Shown here: piece after piece, positions 20,772 to 29,781 of the stretch
Layout of the letters: every line of letters begins with the position of its first letter
Numbering within the stretch: position 1 is the stretch's first letter
Program-made: the position numbers and the translations under genes
Assembly (NCBI GenBank): GCA_035578905.1
Contig: JAQJVL010002605.1
Location: 1 to 64,000, forward strand
From: Stictocephala bisonia
Taxonomy: Eukaryota; Arthropoda; Insecta; Hemiptera; Membracidae
Length of the DNA stretch: 64,000 nucleotides
Reading direction: 5' to 3'
The notes under the pieces: generated by a model
The model's database searches: none
Told to the model about the DNA's origin: nothing
What the model saw: the letters and a program-made list of their open reading frames with translations, nothing else

Positions 20772-21360
20772 GCGCACAGCTGTTGGTAGTTCCCACGCAT
20801 GCCCGTCAAGGGCAACCTTGAGTGTCACGACAGGAAAACCAGCCTGGCGTCTGGAGTCCTATACCCGAGTTTCGCAGCCGCTGTATGAGTGGTTACGTAA
20901 CGCGCTTGTCCACCAAGCACAAGTCTCCGCACATGCGCTTCATAGAGTATATGAAATATTAAATTTGTTATAGTGTATATATGATTAGAGTAACAACGCG
21001 CATGCGCGGTCGGCCAGCAGACGACGCGTTAGCCATTTACTATAGTGTACTTTATATAGTATAAAGGCCACCATCTTGGATGAGGGTATTTGGAGGGAAT
21101 TTTAGGAAGGGAAAGACGTCATATTAGACAAAAAAGTTCATTTTATATAGTATAACATGAAAAAGTTAGGTTAAGTGTCTATGTTATATAGTATGATGTG
21201 GGAATTTGGAGGGAAATTTAGGAATTTGAGAGAAATTTTGGGAGGGAAAATTCCCACGGGGGTTGGTACCACTGCGCCGCCATCTTGAAAAAGTCACGTG
21301 ACCGCTCTCGACCAATAAGAGGCCAGAAAAGTGAGCCTCAAACCCCAGTATTTGTCTACT
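20772..21360 (-). repeat. Mav-1 right terminal inverted repeat
   Basis: Partner of 1841-2442, 589 bp. Ends CCCCAGTATTTGTCTACT, immediately followed by the satellite. Confidence 0.93.
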
Positions 21361-22229
21361 GTCAATGGCACTATACTATGTACATTTGTGGTTAGAAGGG
21401 TCAATTTCACTGTACTATGTCCATGGGTGGGTGGGAGAGTCAATGATACTATACTATATTTGTGGGTGGTTGGAGGAATTGTATTACACTATACAAAGTA
21501 CAGTGCCATGTATAAAATGGTACTGTACTTTGTACTTTTGTGGGTTGAAGGGTCAATGGCCCTGTACTATGTACGTGTGTGTGTTGAAGGATCAATGGCA
21601 CTATACTAAGTATGTTTGTGGGTGGAAAGGTCAATTGCATTGTTCTATGTACGTTTGTGGATGAAAGGGTCAATGGCACTGTAATATGTACGTTTGTGGG
21701 TAGAAGGGTCAATGGCACTGTAATATGTACATTTGTGGTTGGAGGGGTCAATGGCATTGTACTATGTATATTTTTGGATGGAAGGGTCAATGGCACTGTA
21801 CTATGTACGTGTGTGGTTTGAAGAGTCAATGGCACTGAAAAATGTATGTGTTTTTTTTGAAGAGTCAATGGCACTGTACTATGTACGTGTGTGGTTAGAA
21901 GGGTCAATGGCACTGTACTATGTACATTTGTGATTGGAAGGGTCAATGGCAATGTACTAAGTACGTGTGTGGCTGGAAGGGTGAATGGCGCTGTACTGTG
22001 TATGTTTGTGGTTGGAAGGGTCAATGGCACTGTACTATGTACGTTTGTGGTTGGAAGGATCAATGGCACTGTACTATGTACGTTTGTGGTTTGAAGGGTC
22101 AATGGAACTGTACTATATACGTTTGTGGTTTTAAGTATCAATGGCACTGAACTATGTACGTTTGTGGTTTAAAGGATCAATGGTACTGTACTATGTACGT
22201 GTGTGGTTGGAGGGCTGAATGGCGGTGTA
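21361..22229. repeat. 39-bp satellite, segment B
   Basis: Tandem 39-bp units built on GGTCAATGGCACTGTACTA followed by TGTACGTTTGTGGTTGGAAG. Includes a short internal inversion at 21490-21540 (CAAAGTACAGTGCCA facing TGGTACTGTACTTTG). It lies between the two Mavericks and ends in GGTGTA, the Mav-2 target. Because 39 is a multiple of three, long open frames appear in several frames on both strands; none should be read as genes. Confidence 0.95.
22224..22229 (+). repeat. Mav-2 target-site duplication, left copy
   Basis: GGTGTA, identical to 42670-42675. The undisturbed satellite paralogue GGCGGTGTACTATG is present at about 43327-43340. Confidence 0.93.
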
Positions 22230-22766
22230 AGTAGTAGGGTTATGGGGGTTGACAAACGTCCGATGGCGAGTTTTCGTCCAAGGGCGAGTCGAGGGTGGGG
22301 GGTTTTAATTGATTTTTAATTGACCTTAATGAGTTTTTAATTGACCTTAATGAGTTTTTAATTGACCTTAATGAATTTTTAATTGACCTTAATGAGTTTT
22401 TAATTGGTGCTAATGGGACTGGGTGGGGGAAGTCACGTGACCACCCCGAGCTCTGATTGATGACGTCATCAAATATGGCGGCTCCCGCCAAATTTCCCTC
22501 AAATTCCCAAATTTCCCTCCGAATTCCCACATCATACTATATAAAATACACTCTTAACCTAACTTTTACCACGTTATACTATATAAAATACACTATTAGC
22601 CTTGTTATACTATATAAAATACGATTATTTCAAGATGGCGACGTCATCCAAGATGGCGGCTCCCGCCAAAACAGCTACAGGTCTACAGCATGCACAAACA
22701 TATTACGTAGATACTCACCCTGTATGGTCGGTAGAATGTCAGTGCAAAAGCCTCTGAAGGAACGTC
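22230..22766 (+). repeat. Mav-2 left terminal inverted repeat
   Basis: 537 bp, matching 42154-42669 in reverse complement, almost identical. It has one extra 21-bp unit (GACCTTAATGAGTTTTTAATT; four here, three at right), which explains the length difference. Contains GTCACGTGACC, TGACGTCA (CRE palindrome), ATGGCGGCTCCCGCC twice and three TATATAAAAT boxes at 22538, 22580 and 22611. Confidence 0.95.
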
Positions 22767-22877
22767 AACCTCCTCTACCATCTCAGAGGTCACACTTTTT
22801 GATTTTTTTAAGGGTAAACAAAGAGGCTCCCACAGGTCTAGACCATATACCCCTGTGGTACGGAGAAACAAACCCTT

Positions 22878-22926
22878 GTAATGAGCCCCATCCATCGCTC
22901 ATTACGTTGGTAGCCACACTGCCACC
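22878..22926 (-). ncRNA. Double-hairpin element, copy D1
   Basis: Stem 1: GTAATGAGC (22878-22886) with GCTCATTAC (22897-22905), loop CCCATCCATC. Stem 2: GGTAGC (22909-22914) with GCCACC (22921-22926); the single A-C clash is a G-U pair on the minus strand. Confidence 0.55.
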
Positions 22927-23138
22927 TTACCATAGAGATTTACGTAAAGCATGCAAAGATACTCACCTTGTATGGTCGGTAGAATGTCAGTGCAAAAGCC
23001 TCTGAAGGAACGTCAACCTCCTCTACCATCTCAGAGGTCACTCTTTTGATTTTTTTTAAGGGTAAACAAAGAGGCTCCCACAGGAATGCACAGAGTGCAA
23101 TGACCATATACCCCTGTGGTATGGAGAAACAAACCCTT

Positions 23139-23187
23139 GTAATGAGCCCCATCCATCGCTCATTACGTTGGTAGCCACACTGCCACC
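23139..23187 (-). ncRNA. Double-hairpin element, copy D2
   Basis: Same as D1, 261 bp further on; stem 1 at 23139-23147 and 23158-23166. Confidence 0.55.
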
Positions 23188-23399
23188 TTACCATAGAGAT
23201 TTACGTAAAGCATGCAAAGATACTCACCTTGTATGGTCGGTAGAATGTCAGTGCAAAAGCCTCTGAAGGAACGTCAACCTCTTCTACCATCTCAGAGGTC
23301 ACTCTTTTGATTGTTTTAAAGGGTAAACAAAGAGGCTCCCACAGGAATGCACGGAGTGCAATGACCATATACCCCTGTGGTACGGAGAAACAAACCCTT

Positions 23400-23448
23400 G
23401 TAATGAGCCCCATCCATCGCTCATTACGTTGGTAGCCACACTGCCACC
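23400..23448 (-). ncRNA. Double-hairpin element, copy D3
   Basis: Same as D1; stem 1 at 23400-23408 and 23419-23427. Confidence 0.55.
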
Positions 23449-23461
23449 TTACCATAGAGAT

Positions 23462-23644
23462 TTACTCTAGATGTTTATAGTAAACCTCGTAGACCATGTA
23501 ACTTGCGAACAAAATACATGGTACGAAGATCAATGGGATGCAGCGTCCTTTCCTGTTTTCTTCTAATGTCTTGCAGTATCTGCAGTCGTGTCCTTGATCT
23601 TCCAGCTTCTTGAAACACCTACACATCTTGCAGCAATGCCCCAT
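23462..23644 (-). CDS. Small Cys-rich protein with a membrane segment (60 aa)
   Basis: ATG 23642-23644, 4 nt after a TTTCAG acceptor (23649-23654). Residues 1-25 are Cys/His rich (MGHCCKMCRCF, HDCRYC), then CIPLIFVPCILFASYMVYEV forms one hydrophobic helix. It overlaps, in another frame, the short second exon of the gene upstream. Reading choice would depend on splicing or leaky initiation. No family recognised. Confidence 0.4.
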   Translation of the reverse strand: MGHCCKMCRCFKKLEDQGHDCRYCKTLEENRKGRCIPLIFVPCILFASYMVYEVYYKHLE

Positions 23645-24022
23645 CTTTCTGAAACAATAACAGCACACATAAGAAAAAGAAAACCTCAAACAAAAGAACT
23701 CGTTACTTTTCCCTCAAGTTAACGTACATACCTGGAAAACATGTACAGCAGACGTGGATCCAACTTCTTTGATCAGTACCAAGTTGTCCGGTATTGATTC
23801 TCCCTCATGCAAAGTGTCGACGTATCTTCTAGGTAGAAACACCTTGATGTCCTCCTCCAAATGTGGATCAAACAGTATCGCAACGAGAGTATCACCGTAT
23901 TTCGTACTTATGCGTGTAATACTTTTGACTGGATACTGGATGTTGGATGACAAATCTCCAACCTTGACAGTAATGTAGTTCATCGGAGTAGCAGCGTTGA
24001 AACGTTCGACAAAAGACGCCAT
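23619..24022 (-). CDS. OB-fold-like small protein, two exons
   Basis: Exon 1 is 23732-24022 (97 codons, MASFVERFNAATPMNY...). It ends in CCAG|GTATGT. Exon 2 starts at 23648 after TTTCAG and adds nine codons (KDGALLQDV) before a stop at 23619-23621. Without splicing the frame ends a few codons after the donor. TRISTKYGDTLVAILFD and VFLPRRYVDTL recall small proteins with a TRYG...V-FLPKR pattern that I remember from invertebrate Mavericks, possibly ssDNA-binding; unverified. A TATA/TCAGT promoter lies just upstream. Confidence 0.5.
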
Positions 24023-24027
24023 GATAG

Positions 24028-24062
24028 ACTGAGAAGAAAGCCGAAATACAAGTCCTTTTATA
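24028..24062 (-). promoter_or_regulatory. Core promoter of the OB-like gene
   Basis: TATAAAAGG (T at 24062) and TCAGT (A at 24030), 32 nt apart; the ATG follows 8 nt after the initiator. Confidence 0.75.
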
Positions 24063-24314
24063 CTCACCGTTGACCTTGAGAGCCAGTCGTAGCGCCTGTC
24101 CTTGCATTCCCAGACAGGGCGTGGTCATTGCACGCAGGTGGCCTCGCATTGCGATGCACAGAGTGCAATGACAGAACATGCCTGTCCAGACAAGTCTGTG
24201 ACCTTGACCCAAGTTTCCACACCACCCAAGGGGTATAGGGATTGCACTCTGTGCAATGGCGCGTTTTTTATTATAGTGGGTGTCCCCAGTAGGCATAATC
24301 CCACTTACTTTAAT
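24063..24314. other. Intergenic with CCACACCACCC module
   Basis: No gene. From 24212 a module CCACACCACCCAAGGGGTAT...GTGGGTGTCCCCAGTAGGCATAAT (broken here for length) leads into hairpin copy B; a nearly identical module at 24505-24600 leads into copy C. On the minus strand AATAAA follows each hairpin by about 50 nt. A 17-bp stretch CATTGCACTCTGTGCAT is shared with the 261-bp units. Confidence 0.5.
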
Positions 24315-24374
24315 GTAACTTGCCCCAACCATCGCAAGCTACGGTGATAGCCACTCCATAACAAAATTGCTACC
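24315..24374 (-). ncRNA. Double-hairpin element, copy B
   Basis: Stem 1: GTAACTTGC (24315-24323) with GCAAGCTAC (24334-24342). Stem 2: GATAGC (24346-24351) with GCTACC (24369-24374). Each stem has one A-C clash on the plus strand, which is G-U on the minus strand. Confidence 0.6.
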
Positions 24375-24602
24375 TCCCAGTCACAAGATTACTCATATAC
24401 AATGATGTTTTGAGTGCTCTAAACAATATTCTCGACGAAATCAGGTCCCAATTGGGTAAAATGAGAAGCCTGAAATGGTACATTGCTGTCCGTGTAACCA
24501 TTTTCGACCCAAGTCTTCACACCACCCAATGGGTATAGGGTCATTGGCGCGTTTTTTATTATAGTGGGTGTCCCCAGTAGGCATAATCCCACTTTCCGTA
24601 TT

Positions 24603-24662
24603 GTAACTTGCCCCAACCATCGCAAGCTACGGTGATAGCCACTCCATAACAAAATTGCTATC
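24603..24662 (-). ncRNA. Double-hairpin element, copy C
   Basis: Stem 1: GTAACTTGC (24603-24611) with GCAAGCTAC (24622-24630), one minus-strand G-U. Stem 2: GATAGC (24634-24639) with GCTATC (24657-24662), fully paired: a compensatory change relative to GGTAGC/GCTACC of copy A. Confidence 0.6.
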
Positions 24663-25064
24663 TCCCAGTATTATTTTTGTGTTTTTTATTTTATACTTTT
24701 TTTTGGAACCCCCTATAAGTCTAGCCGCCACTTTACTTGGAGAAGCCTTTCAATGTGACGCACAAACTTACAAAGGGCTTTTATTTTTTATTATTTTTTT
24801 CTTGTTACTAAAACATCCCTAACTCACACCCTGGACTTATAGAGTTTAAGCCAACCATAGAGTGTTACACACATCCAGATACACGTACCGTACGAGGGCC
24901 CATTGCATACTAGATGCATCTGCGACTCAAGGTCTTACGGGGATTAGCCCAGCCCCAAGCTGCAGGACTGCCTCAGGACTTATGCGTTTTACGGCTGCCT
25001 TAGAGAACAGTCGGGCTTTTTTATTGAATTTGGGCCGCCCTCACCTCGACGTTACGGTGATTGC
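24663..25064. other. Conserved non-coding block, Mav-2 copy
   Basis: Counterpart of 5604-6030 in Mav-1, in the same orientation and also directly after a double hairpin. No protein frame is conserved between the two. Confidence 0.6.
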
Positions 25065-25094
25065 ACCCTGTGCAAATACGCACTCTGTGCAAAT

Positions 25095-25097
<3 letters not shown>

Positions 25098-25179
<82 letters not shown>
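25098..25179. repeat. (AC)n microsatellite
   Basis: About 41 uninterrupted AC dinucleotides between the conserved block and the 153-aa gene. Confidence 0.99.
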
Positions 25180-25182
<3 letters not shown>

Positions 25183-25230
25183 CTAGGGATACGATAGTAA
25201 CAATTTTTATCAAAGTTTTCCACAGTAAAA

Positions 25231-25692
25231 CTATACACATTTAAAAGCACGCGACTTATTGTAGTAAAACTGAGCACTTACTAAGGCGCACTTGCCATCA
25301 CTAGCATGTTGCGGTAAACAACAAGGTAAAAACGTATACATGTCAGGAACTGTCCAAGACTCGTCGAGTTCCTGAACATTCCCGTGAAATTTGGAAAGAA
25401 ATAACTTTTTCTCCGACCCTTTGGTATAGACTATATCAAAAGGTTTTAGTAAACTACGAACTAGTTTGAAGCTAAAAGGTACACATCCCTCCTCCCAAAG
25501 TATTTTGTGAAACTTACGCTCACACCAATTGTTAGCTTTCCGAGCAGCACTATTCAACTTACTTTTAGGATAAGGAGACTTGAAAACTATATTTACATTT
25601 ACAAAAGGACCCACAATGACAAATTCTTTAACGATAAATCTATTGCGATTGTTTTTGAACCCATGAAACTCCACCACAGCCGGTGTCGACAT
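25231..25692 (-). CDS. Conserved Maverick protein of unknown function (153 aa)
   Basis: Start chosen at ATG 25690-25692 (MSTPAVVEFHGFKNNRNRF). Features: WEEGCVPFSFKLVRSLLKPF, IVYTKGSEKKLFLSKF, and a C-terminal Cys/His cluster C-C-L-P-Q-H-x(5)-C-A that could bind zinc. A broken homologue is at 6263-6579. I recall similar proteins with H/x-G-x-x-W...IYVKGxEK in many invertebrate Maverick-like loci, without known function. Upstream TATAAG (25727-25733) and CACAGT suggest its promoter survived the adjacent LINE insertion. Confidence 0.7.
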   Translation of the reverse strand: MSTPAVVEFHGFKNNRNRFIVKEFVIVGPFVNVNIVFKSPYPKSKLNSAARKANNWCERKFHKILWEEGCVPFSFKLVRSLLKPFDIVYTKGSEKKLFLSKFHGNVQELDESWTVPDMYTFLPCCLPQHASDGKCALVSAQFYYNKSRAFKCV

Positions 25693-25744
25693 GGTTATGA
25701 TCAACCTACTGTGGGCTTTGTCTTCTTATACCAAACAATCTCGT

Positions 25745-26715
25745 CATGCAAACGGTCAGCGTCCCAACCGTTTACTTGCTGTGGTGGGGGAACATAGACC
25801 GAATCACTACCATAGACCAAAAATTTCACCAGAACTTAATATTGTCATGTTTGCTGATGATTGCTCCAATTGTGTTTCCAAAGAATCTCAAACCTCTGTT
25901 GTATCTACCACTAATAATCTTCTTGACGCCCTTCATAAATGGTTTTCTGCAAACAAACTCAAATTAAACATCAGCAAAACTAATTTCATCCAATTTCATC
26001 TGGGTAGCTCCAAAAAGACACATTACCAAGGACAAATCAGATTGGGCTGTGAAGAAGCAAAACAGAAATCATCTGTCAAATTCCTTGGTGTTCATATTGA
26101 TGAGAGGCTAAATTGGAACATCCATGTTGATCAGGTTTGTAAGAGACTACGCAACATGTGCTACGCTCTCAGCCACTTAGCTAAGGTGTGCAGCCCTGAG
26201 ATTTTAAGGACTGTATATTTCTCTCATGCTGAATCGATTATGCGTTACGGGATTATTTTCTGGGGTCCATCAAGTTTATCAAATTTCACAAGAGTGTTTG
26301 CCCTTCAAAAATGGTGTGTGAGAGCCATAGCAGGGCGAGCAAGACTGAACTCTTGCAAGCCACTTTTTTGTGAACTCCGAATTCTATCTTTGGCTGGCCT
26401 GATTGGTTATGAGGCATGTATTTTTGTCAAGAAACACCCAAATATTTTTGTTGAAAATGGTACATTTCATCAATATCCCACTCGGACTAGAGAGATGTTG
26501 ACAGTATTGAAGCACAACACAACTTTGTTTGAAAAAGGGCCTTACTATGTTTGCACTACTGTATACAACAAACTGCCATTGAATATTAGAGATGAGAGAT
26601 CATTCTCAGTTTTTAAATCTAAAGTTAAACATTATTTCTTGGACAAGTGTTATTATAAATTTAGTGATTTATTGTAACACTATTTTAATTTTAATTTAGT
26701 TTTAATTTAATTTAG
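25745..26715 (+). mobile_element. 5'-truncated non-LTR retrotransposon fragment
   Basis: Plus-strand frame with the RT motif FADD (MFADDCSNCV near 25850), then VKFLGVHIDERLNWNIHVDQ, FSHAESIMRYGIIFWG and a C-terminal YNKLPLNIRDERSFSVFKSK, typical of jockey-clade RT C-termini. About 280 codons remain; the rest of RT and the endonuclease are absent. The 3' end is AT-rich (TTTTAATTTAATTTAG). It sits between two Maverick genes and probably removed the natural 3' end of the 209-aa gene. Left boundary uncertain by about 80 bp. Confidence 0.8.
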
Positions 26716-27336
26716 TATTATACATATTTTTAGAATAGACGTGTTTGTACAAATATAAAATGTTTCAAACGAATAAAGATGAATAATGAATAAACTACGC
26801 ATAACCCGATCAATGTGTTCAATCAGGTAAGGCTCGACACAGGTCAACTGTTCAATGTACCGTGAAATGCAAGGCAATAAGCTGACAAAGGTCAACCATT
26901 CGTCTTTAGTGAAAAGTATAGCGGTTTCATTATCTTTGTCGAAAAGTTCTACATAAGGTTTGTTGAAAATGTTACGGATAGTGTATTTAATGTCCACTTC
27001 AGTGAATCTCTTTTGTTGATCCTTATGACACAGAGCATAGGTAATTGAAGGTTCCATTTCTTTCAACTTTGAAAACTGTGCGTTGTTTAGTAAAACGTAC
27101 TTACGCATGCCTTGCTTGTGAAACAAAATGCCCACTTGAAAGAGAAATTCATTAAAGAGGCCGACAGTGACAAATTTAGTAAAATCCGAGTTGAGATTGT
27201 ACATTACCTTGAGAAAAGCTGTCAGATCCTGTTTGTCCGGTACCGGCACCAGAGTAGGTACACCTTCCTTGTCAACCAGTGGAAATTCTACTATAGAGAC
27301 ATCAGTGTCTGGAACAGCGGAGGATGATGATGCCAT
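26707..27336 (-). CDS. Unknown Maverick protein (up to 209 aa, 3' end altered)
   Basis: ATG 27334-27336 (MASSSSAVPD). VTVGLFNEFLFQVGILFHK is shared with the Mav-1 frame at 6763-7162. Acidic/basic mixed, no membrane segment before residue 175. The last ~30 residues are hydrophobic and probably derive from the LINE junction. It lies directly beyond the capsid gene and has a strong TATA/TCAGT promoter. Function unknown. Confidence 0.6.
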   Translation of the reverse strand: MASSSSAVPDTDVSIVEFPLVDKEGVPTLVPVPDKQDLTAFLKVMYNLNSDFTKFVTVGLFNEFLFQVGILFHKQGMRKYVLLNNAQFSKLKEMEPSITYALCHKDQQKRFTEVDIKYTIRNIFNKPYVELFDKDNETAILFTKDEWLTFVSLLPCISRYIEQLTCVEPYLIEHIDRVMRSLFIIHLYSFETFYICTNTSILKICIILN

Positions 27337-27353
27337 GGCGGTGGTGGAGCAGC

Positions 27354-27391
27354 GACTGAGACCGAGTGGGTGCTGAGCTTCCTTTTATAGG
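27354..27391 (-). promoter_or_regulatory. Core promoter of the 209-aa gene
   Basis: CCTATAAAAGG (T at 27389) and TCAGT (A at 27357), 32 nt apart. Lies just past the stop codon of the capsid gene. Confidence 0.78.
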
Positions 27392-27403
27392 GCTCGAACG
27401 ACA

Positions 27404-28587
27404 CTAGAGAACTCTGTTGACAGTTCCAGTAAGTGGACTGTACTCGACTAGGGCGTCGTGAATAATCAAACAGTAGGCAGTTGTACCTTTTGGAAAAGCG
27501 GTGGAAGATTCAAATTCAAGGCGGACGTCTACAGGTCCTGATTTGAGGTTCTCAGACTGTTTGGAACAGTCGATTACAAAAACGGGAAGGAATAAAAAGC
27601 TGTACGATTCATAATGGGACTGGGTGAACTCGACCCGTAGTAGGAAGATTGAAACCTTGCGTACATTTCATACAACAGAGCGTCATCACCACGTATGTTA
27701 TCATACGGGTAGTACTGAGAGTTTAGAAAGAGCTTTACATCCGACAGTGAACACTTGTCAAAGATACTAGCGTCCTTGGTTAAATCATTTTTCCTACTCG
27801 TTTGAAAGGCTAATATGACGTAACGCGGCTTTTCCAGTTGTGAAGAAGTCTTGATGGTCCAAGATTGTCTCGTACTTGTGGGAAGTTCAGGAAACTCGTG
27901 CACCTCCCACGACCTGAAAGGCATTTCCAATACACGATCCTGTTCCAGCACCCGTAGTAATGACAACTTCATATCATCAGACACTTTAACGTAGGGAACC
28001 CGCCAGTAAATCTTATCAATCGTAAACTTGAAATCAGTGGCCGCAACCTCCTTGTACAAGGCATTCTTAACATTCGAAGACAAGAGCAAAATCAATTCCT
28101 GTCTTTGGTTGACAATGATTCTTTTGTAGTCCTCAAAGAACCCCATTAACAATTTCAAAGGAATACAAAAAGAAAACTCCTTCACCGTATTCTATGATCC
28201 TTTTCCAACCCAACTAGCGTTCATCAATCGCTTCTCATCGTCTGGAGTTAGGGTTACTAAATTCTTAATAGTGGATGTTATACCAACATTTTTAGATCGA
28301 TCGACAATTACACCGCCAATTTCATATCTAATCTCGTTAATCAGAAACGCCATGGCATTGTTGACTAGATGTAAACTATCATACTGTGTCTGACCATCAG
28401 ATTTTGTCAATCTACCAGTCACGTGTAAGTAACTCTCACAAGGGTATGTAAACCCATCCTGCTGTTGAATAGAAATACGCACCTCATCGTCCGGATTAAA
28501 AGTTGTCAATGTAAAAGGTGCATGAGTACGGTACTCGTACTCTGTTACACTTTCATCAAATTGCGCTTTACTACTTACGGACAACAT
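27404..28587 (-). pseudogene. Major capsid protein (double jelly roll), two breaks
   Basis: About 394 codons from ATG 28585-28587. Signature segments: DDEVRISIQQQDGF, IPLKLLMGFFEDYKRIIVN, EKPRYVILAFQTSRK, LNSQYYPYDNIRGDDALLYE and VFVIDCSKQ, all shared with Mav-1 and characteristic of Polinton/adintovirus hexon-type capsids. Breaks: an in-frame TAG at about 28192-28194 and a frameshift in a T run near 27590-27600. C terminus ends at 27404-27406. The protein would form the capsid lattice. Its promoter overlaps the end of the penton gene. Confidence 0.88.
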
Positions 28588-28654
28588 ATTGAAGACCGAG
28601 AGACTGTAAAAACTCCTTGTTCTTTGATGTTAACCGTTTCACACGTAACAGGCG

Positions 28655-28692
28655 ACTGATTGATTTTGTCCTGTGTCCATCCAATTTATTGA
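28655..28692 (-). promoter_or_regulatory. Likely capsid-gene promoter, AATAAAT type
   Basis: CAATAAATT (T at 28688) and TCAGTC (A at 28657), 31 nt apart. The box includes the penton stop codon TAA. AATAAA could equally be the penton poly(A) signal, or serve both purposes. Confidence 0.5.
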
Positions 28693-29369
28693 AAATCAGA
28701 CCCATCCTTACGTTTCAAGTGAAGTCTAACGTTGACCACTTCGTCCCCCAGATTTATCAAACGATTGTCTTGATCGGAGAGTCTAACTGTTATGTTTTCC
28801 AACCTCTTGACACTTACTGGCAAGTAAATGACGTTACGGGGCGTTTCAACAATTTTAAACCCAGGAGGTACGGCAGGGCAAAACTCGTGAATGACGTGTC
28901 CTTCTGTACCGTTTTGATAAGAACCTCTAACCACGTTACATTCGACTCGTATGACATTCACTTTAATAATGGCAACTGGAGTGTCTGACACGTGCCATTT
29001 ATTTGGTTCAAGAATCGATCTTGAATAGCCCAACAGTGAACCTATGCTGTCTTCCTGAGAGAAATCAATCACCTTTTCACCGTAAATTTCCACTTTAAAC
29101 GTATTGTTGTTGCCTCTAATCTTTAAATTCGGATCGTTGATTTTGTGTTCGATAAGTTGTGTAATGTCGTCAATTTCATAAGAACCAGTCGGTATGTCGA
29201 CAATTTTATCACCGTAATGGAACAAATTATTGACTCCCTTCTCAACGTTTGGTATAGAGTTGTATGTTGTAAAGTCTACCAATCCAATTTCCCAATCGCC
29301 TTCAGAAAGGTCTATTGCAGGAAAAATATTACAGCCAAACACTGAACTATTTCCACTCACACAAAACAT
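28686..29369 (-). CDS. Penton (minor capsid protein), intact, 227 aa
   Basis: Start chosen at ATG 29367-29369 (MFCVSGNSSVFGCN). DWEIGLVDFTTYNSIPNVE, FHYGDKIVDIPTGSYEIDDI, LLGYSRSILEPNKWHV and a C-terminal VSVKRLENITVRLSDQDNR match the single-jelly-roll penton of Mavericks and adintoviruses in sequence and length. Occupies vertices of the capsid. Starts 22 bp after the protease stop. A TAA at its own end is shared with the next promoter box. Confidence 0.9.
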   Translation of the reverse strand: MFCVSGNSSVFGCNIFPAIDLSEGDWEIGLVDFTTYNSIPNVEKGVNNLFHYGDKIVDIPTGSYEIDDITQLIEHKINDPNLKIRGNNNTFKVEIYGEKVIDFSQEDSIGSLLGYSRSILEPNKWHVSDTPVAIIKVNVIRVECNVVRGSYQNGTEGHVIHEFCPAVPPGFKIVETPRNVIYLPVSVKRLENITVRLSDQDNRLINLGDEVVNVRLHLKRKDGSDFQ

Positions 29370-29391
29370 AATGCTGCTCACTCTCTAAAAG

Positions 29392-29781
29392 TCAGACACA
29401 TACTAAAGTTGATTCATCAAAAACTAAACATAAATGACCGCAAATGTTGGAGCCAAAAGTCTGACGTGGAGTGTAGTTGTACAACACTTTACATCCTTGA
29501 AAATACTCTAAAAGGTCAGGTGGTGGTTGTAGGTTTCCAAAACTATCGAAATACGTCACTACGTTGTCCACTTTTTTATAACACACCCAGTGAGTACCCC
29601 TCCCACTGTTTGAATCTAAATTAACAATGGCATTTTCCTTCTTCCAAATATTCTGTGGTAAGGCGTTTCTCATAAAAACACCTCGAAAATGTGGTATTCT
29701 AAATTTACGTGCATATCTGTCCAGGTCAAAATTTGTAAGAGCCCGATCCGGCAAGTGTTTTAACGCAAACTTTTTTTTTTC
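29392..29781 (-). CDS. Adenain-type maturation protease, start unclear
   Basis: All catalytic parts are in one frame: His in GRGTHWVCYKK, acidic in TYFDSFGNLQPP, Gln/Cys region TFGSNICGHLCLVFD. The frame has no ATG before the conserved LTNFDLDRYARKF. It opens at 29781 inside a run of ten A (29771-29780), in which the upstream PLA2-like frame also ends. Mav-1 has the same A10 run but with an ATG just before it. Either an ATG was lost here or expression uses slippage on A10. About 125 residues. Cleaves capsid precursors. Confidence 0.85.
   Translation of the reverse strand, partial: EKKKFALKHLPDRALTNFDLDRYARKFRIPHFRGVFMRNALPQNIWKKENAIVNLDSNSGRGTHWVCYKKVDNVVTYFDSFGNLQPPPDLLEYFQGCKVLYNYTPRQTFGSNICGHLCLVFDESTLVCV

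Larger units (their letters stand above)
1841..21360 (-). mobile_element. Mav-1: complete, decayed Maverick/Polinton
   Basis: A 19,520-bp element bounded by inverted repeats that both start AGTAGACAAATACTGGGG. The flanking 6-mers are GTCAGT (1835-1840) and GTCAAT (21361-21366), a 5/6 match to the 6-bp target duplication typical of Mavericks, and both lie in satellite sequence. Inside, on the minus strand, are the hallmark genes: protein-primed PolB, integrase with chromodomain, FtsK/HerA-type ATPase, adenain-like protease, penton and major capsid protein. Size, TIRs, duplication and gene set all fit the family. Polymerase, capsid, penton, protease, PLA2-like and fibre-like genes carry stops or frameshifts; integrase and ATPase are intact. 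Confidence 0.95.
22683..23461 (-). repeat. 261-bp unit, three tandem copies with exon-like features
   Basis: Stem 1 of the hairpin in each copy starts at 22878, 23139 and 23400, exactly 261 bp apart. On the minus strand each copy holds a double hairpin, then a frame with VTSEMVEEVDVPSEAFALTF and a consensus splice donor AAG|GTGAGTATC. An AG acceptor candidate (TACCACAG) lies 120 bp before the donor. The frame is open in all copies, and the last donor is repeated inside both TIRs. It may be an exon amplified in tandem. No family recognised. Confidence 0.6.

Noticed and set aside
25041..25277. Cys-Val and Thr-His repeat frames
   Set aside because: Translations of the (AC)n microsatellite.
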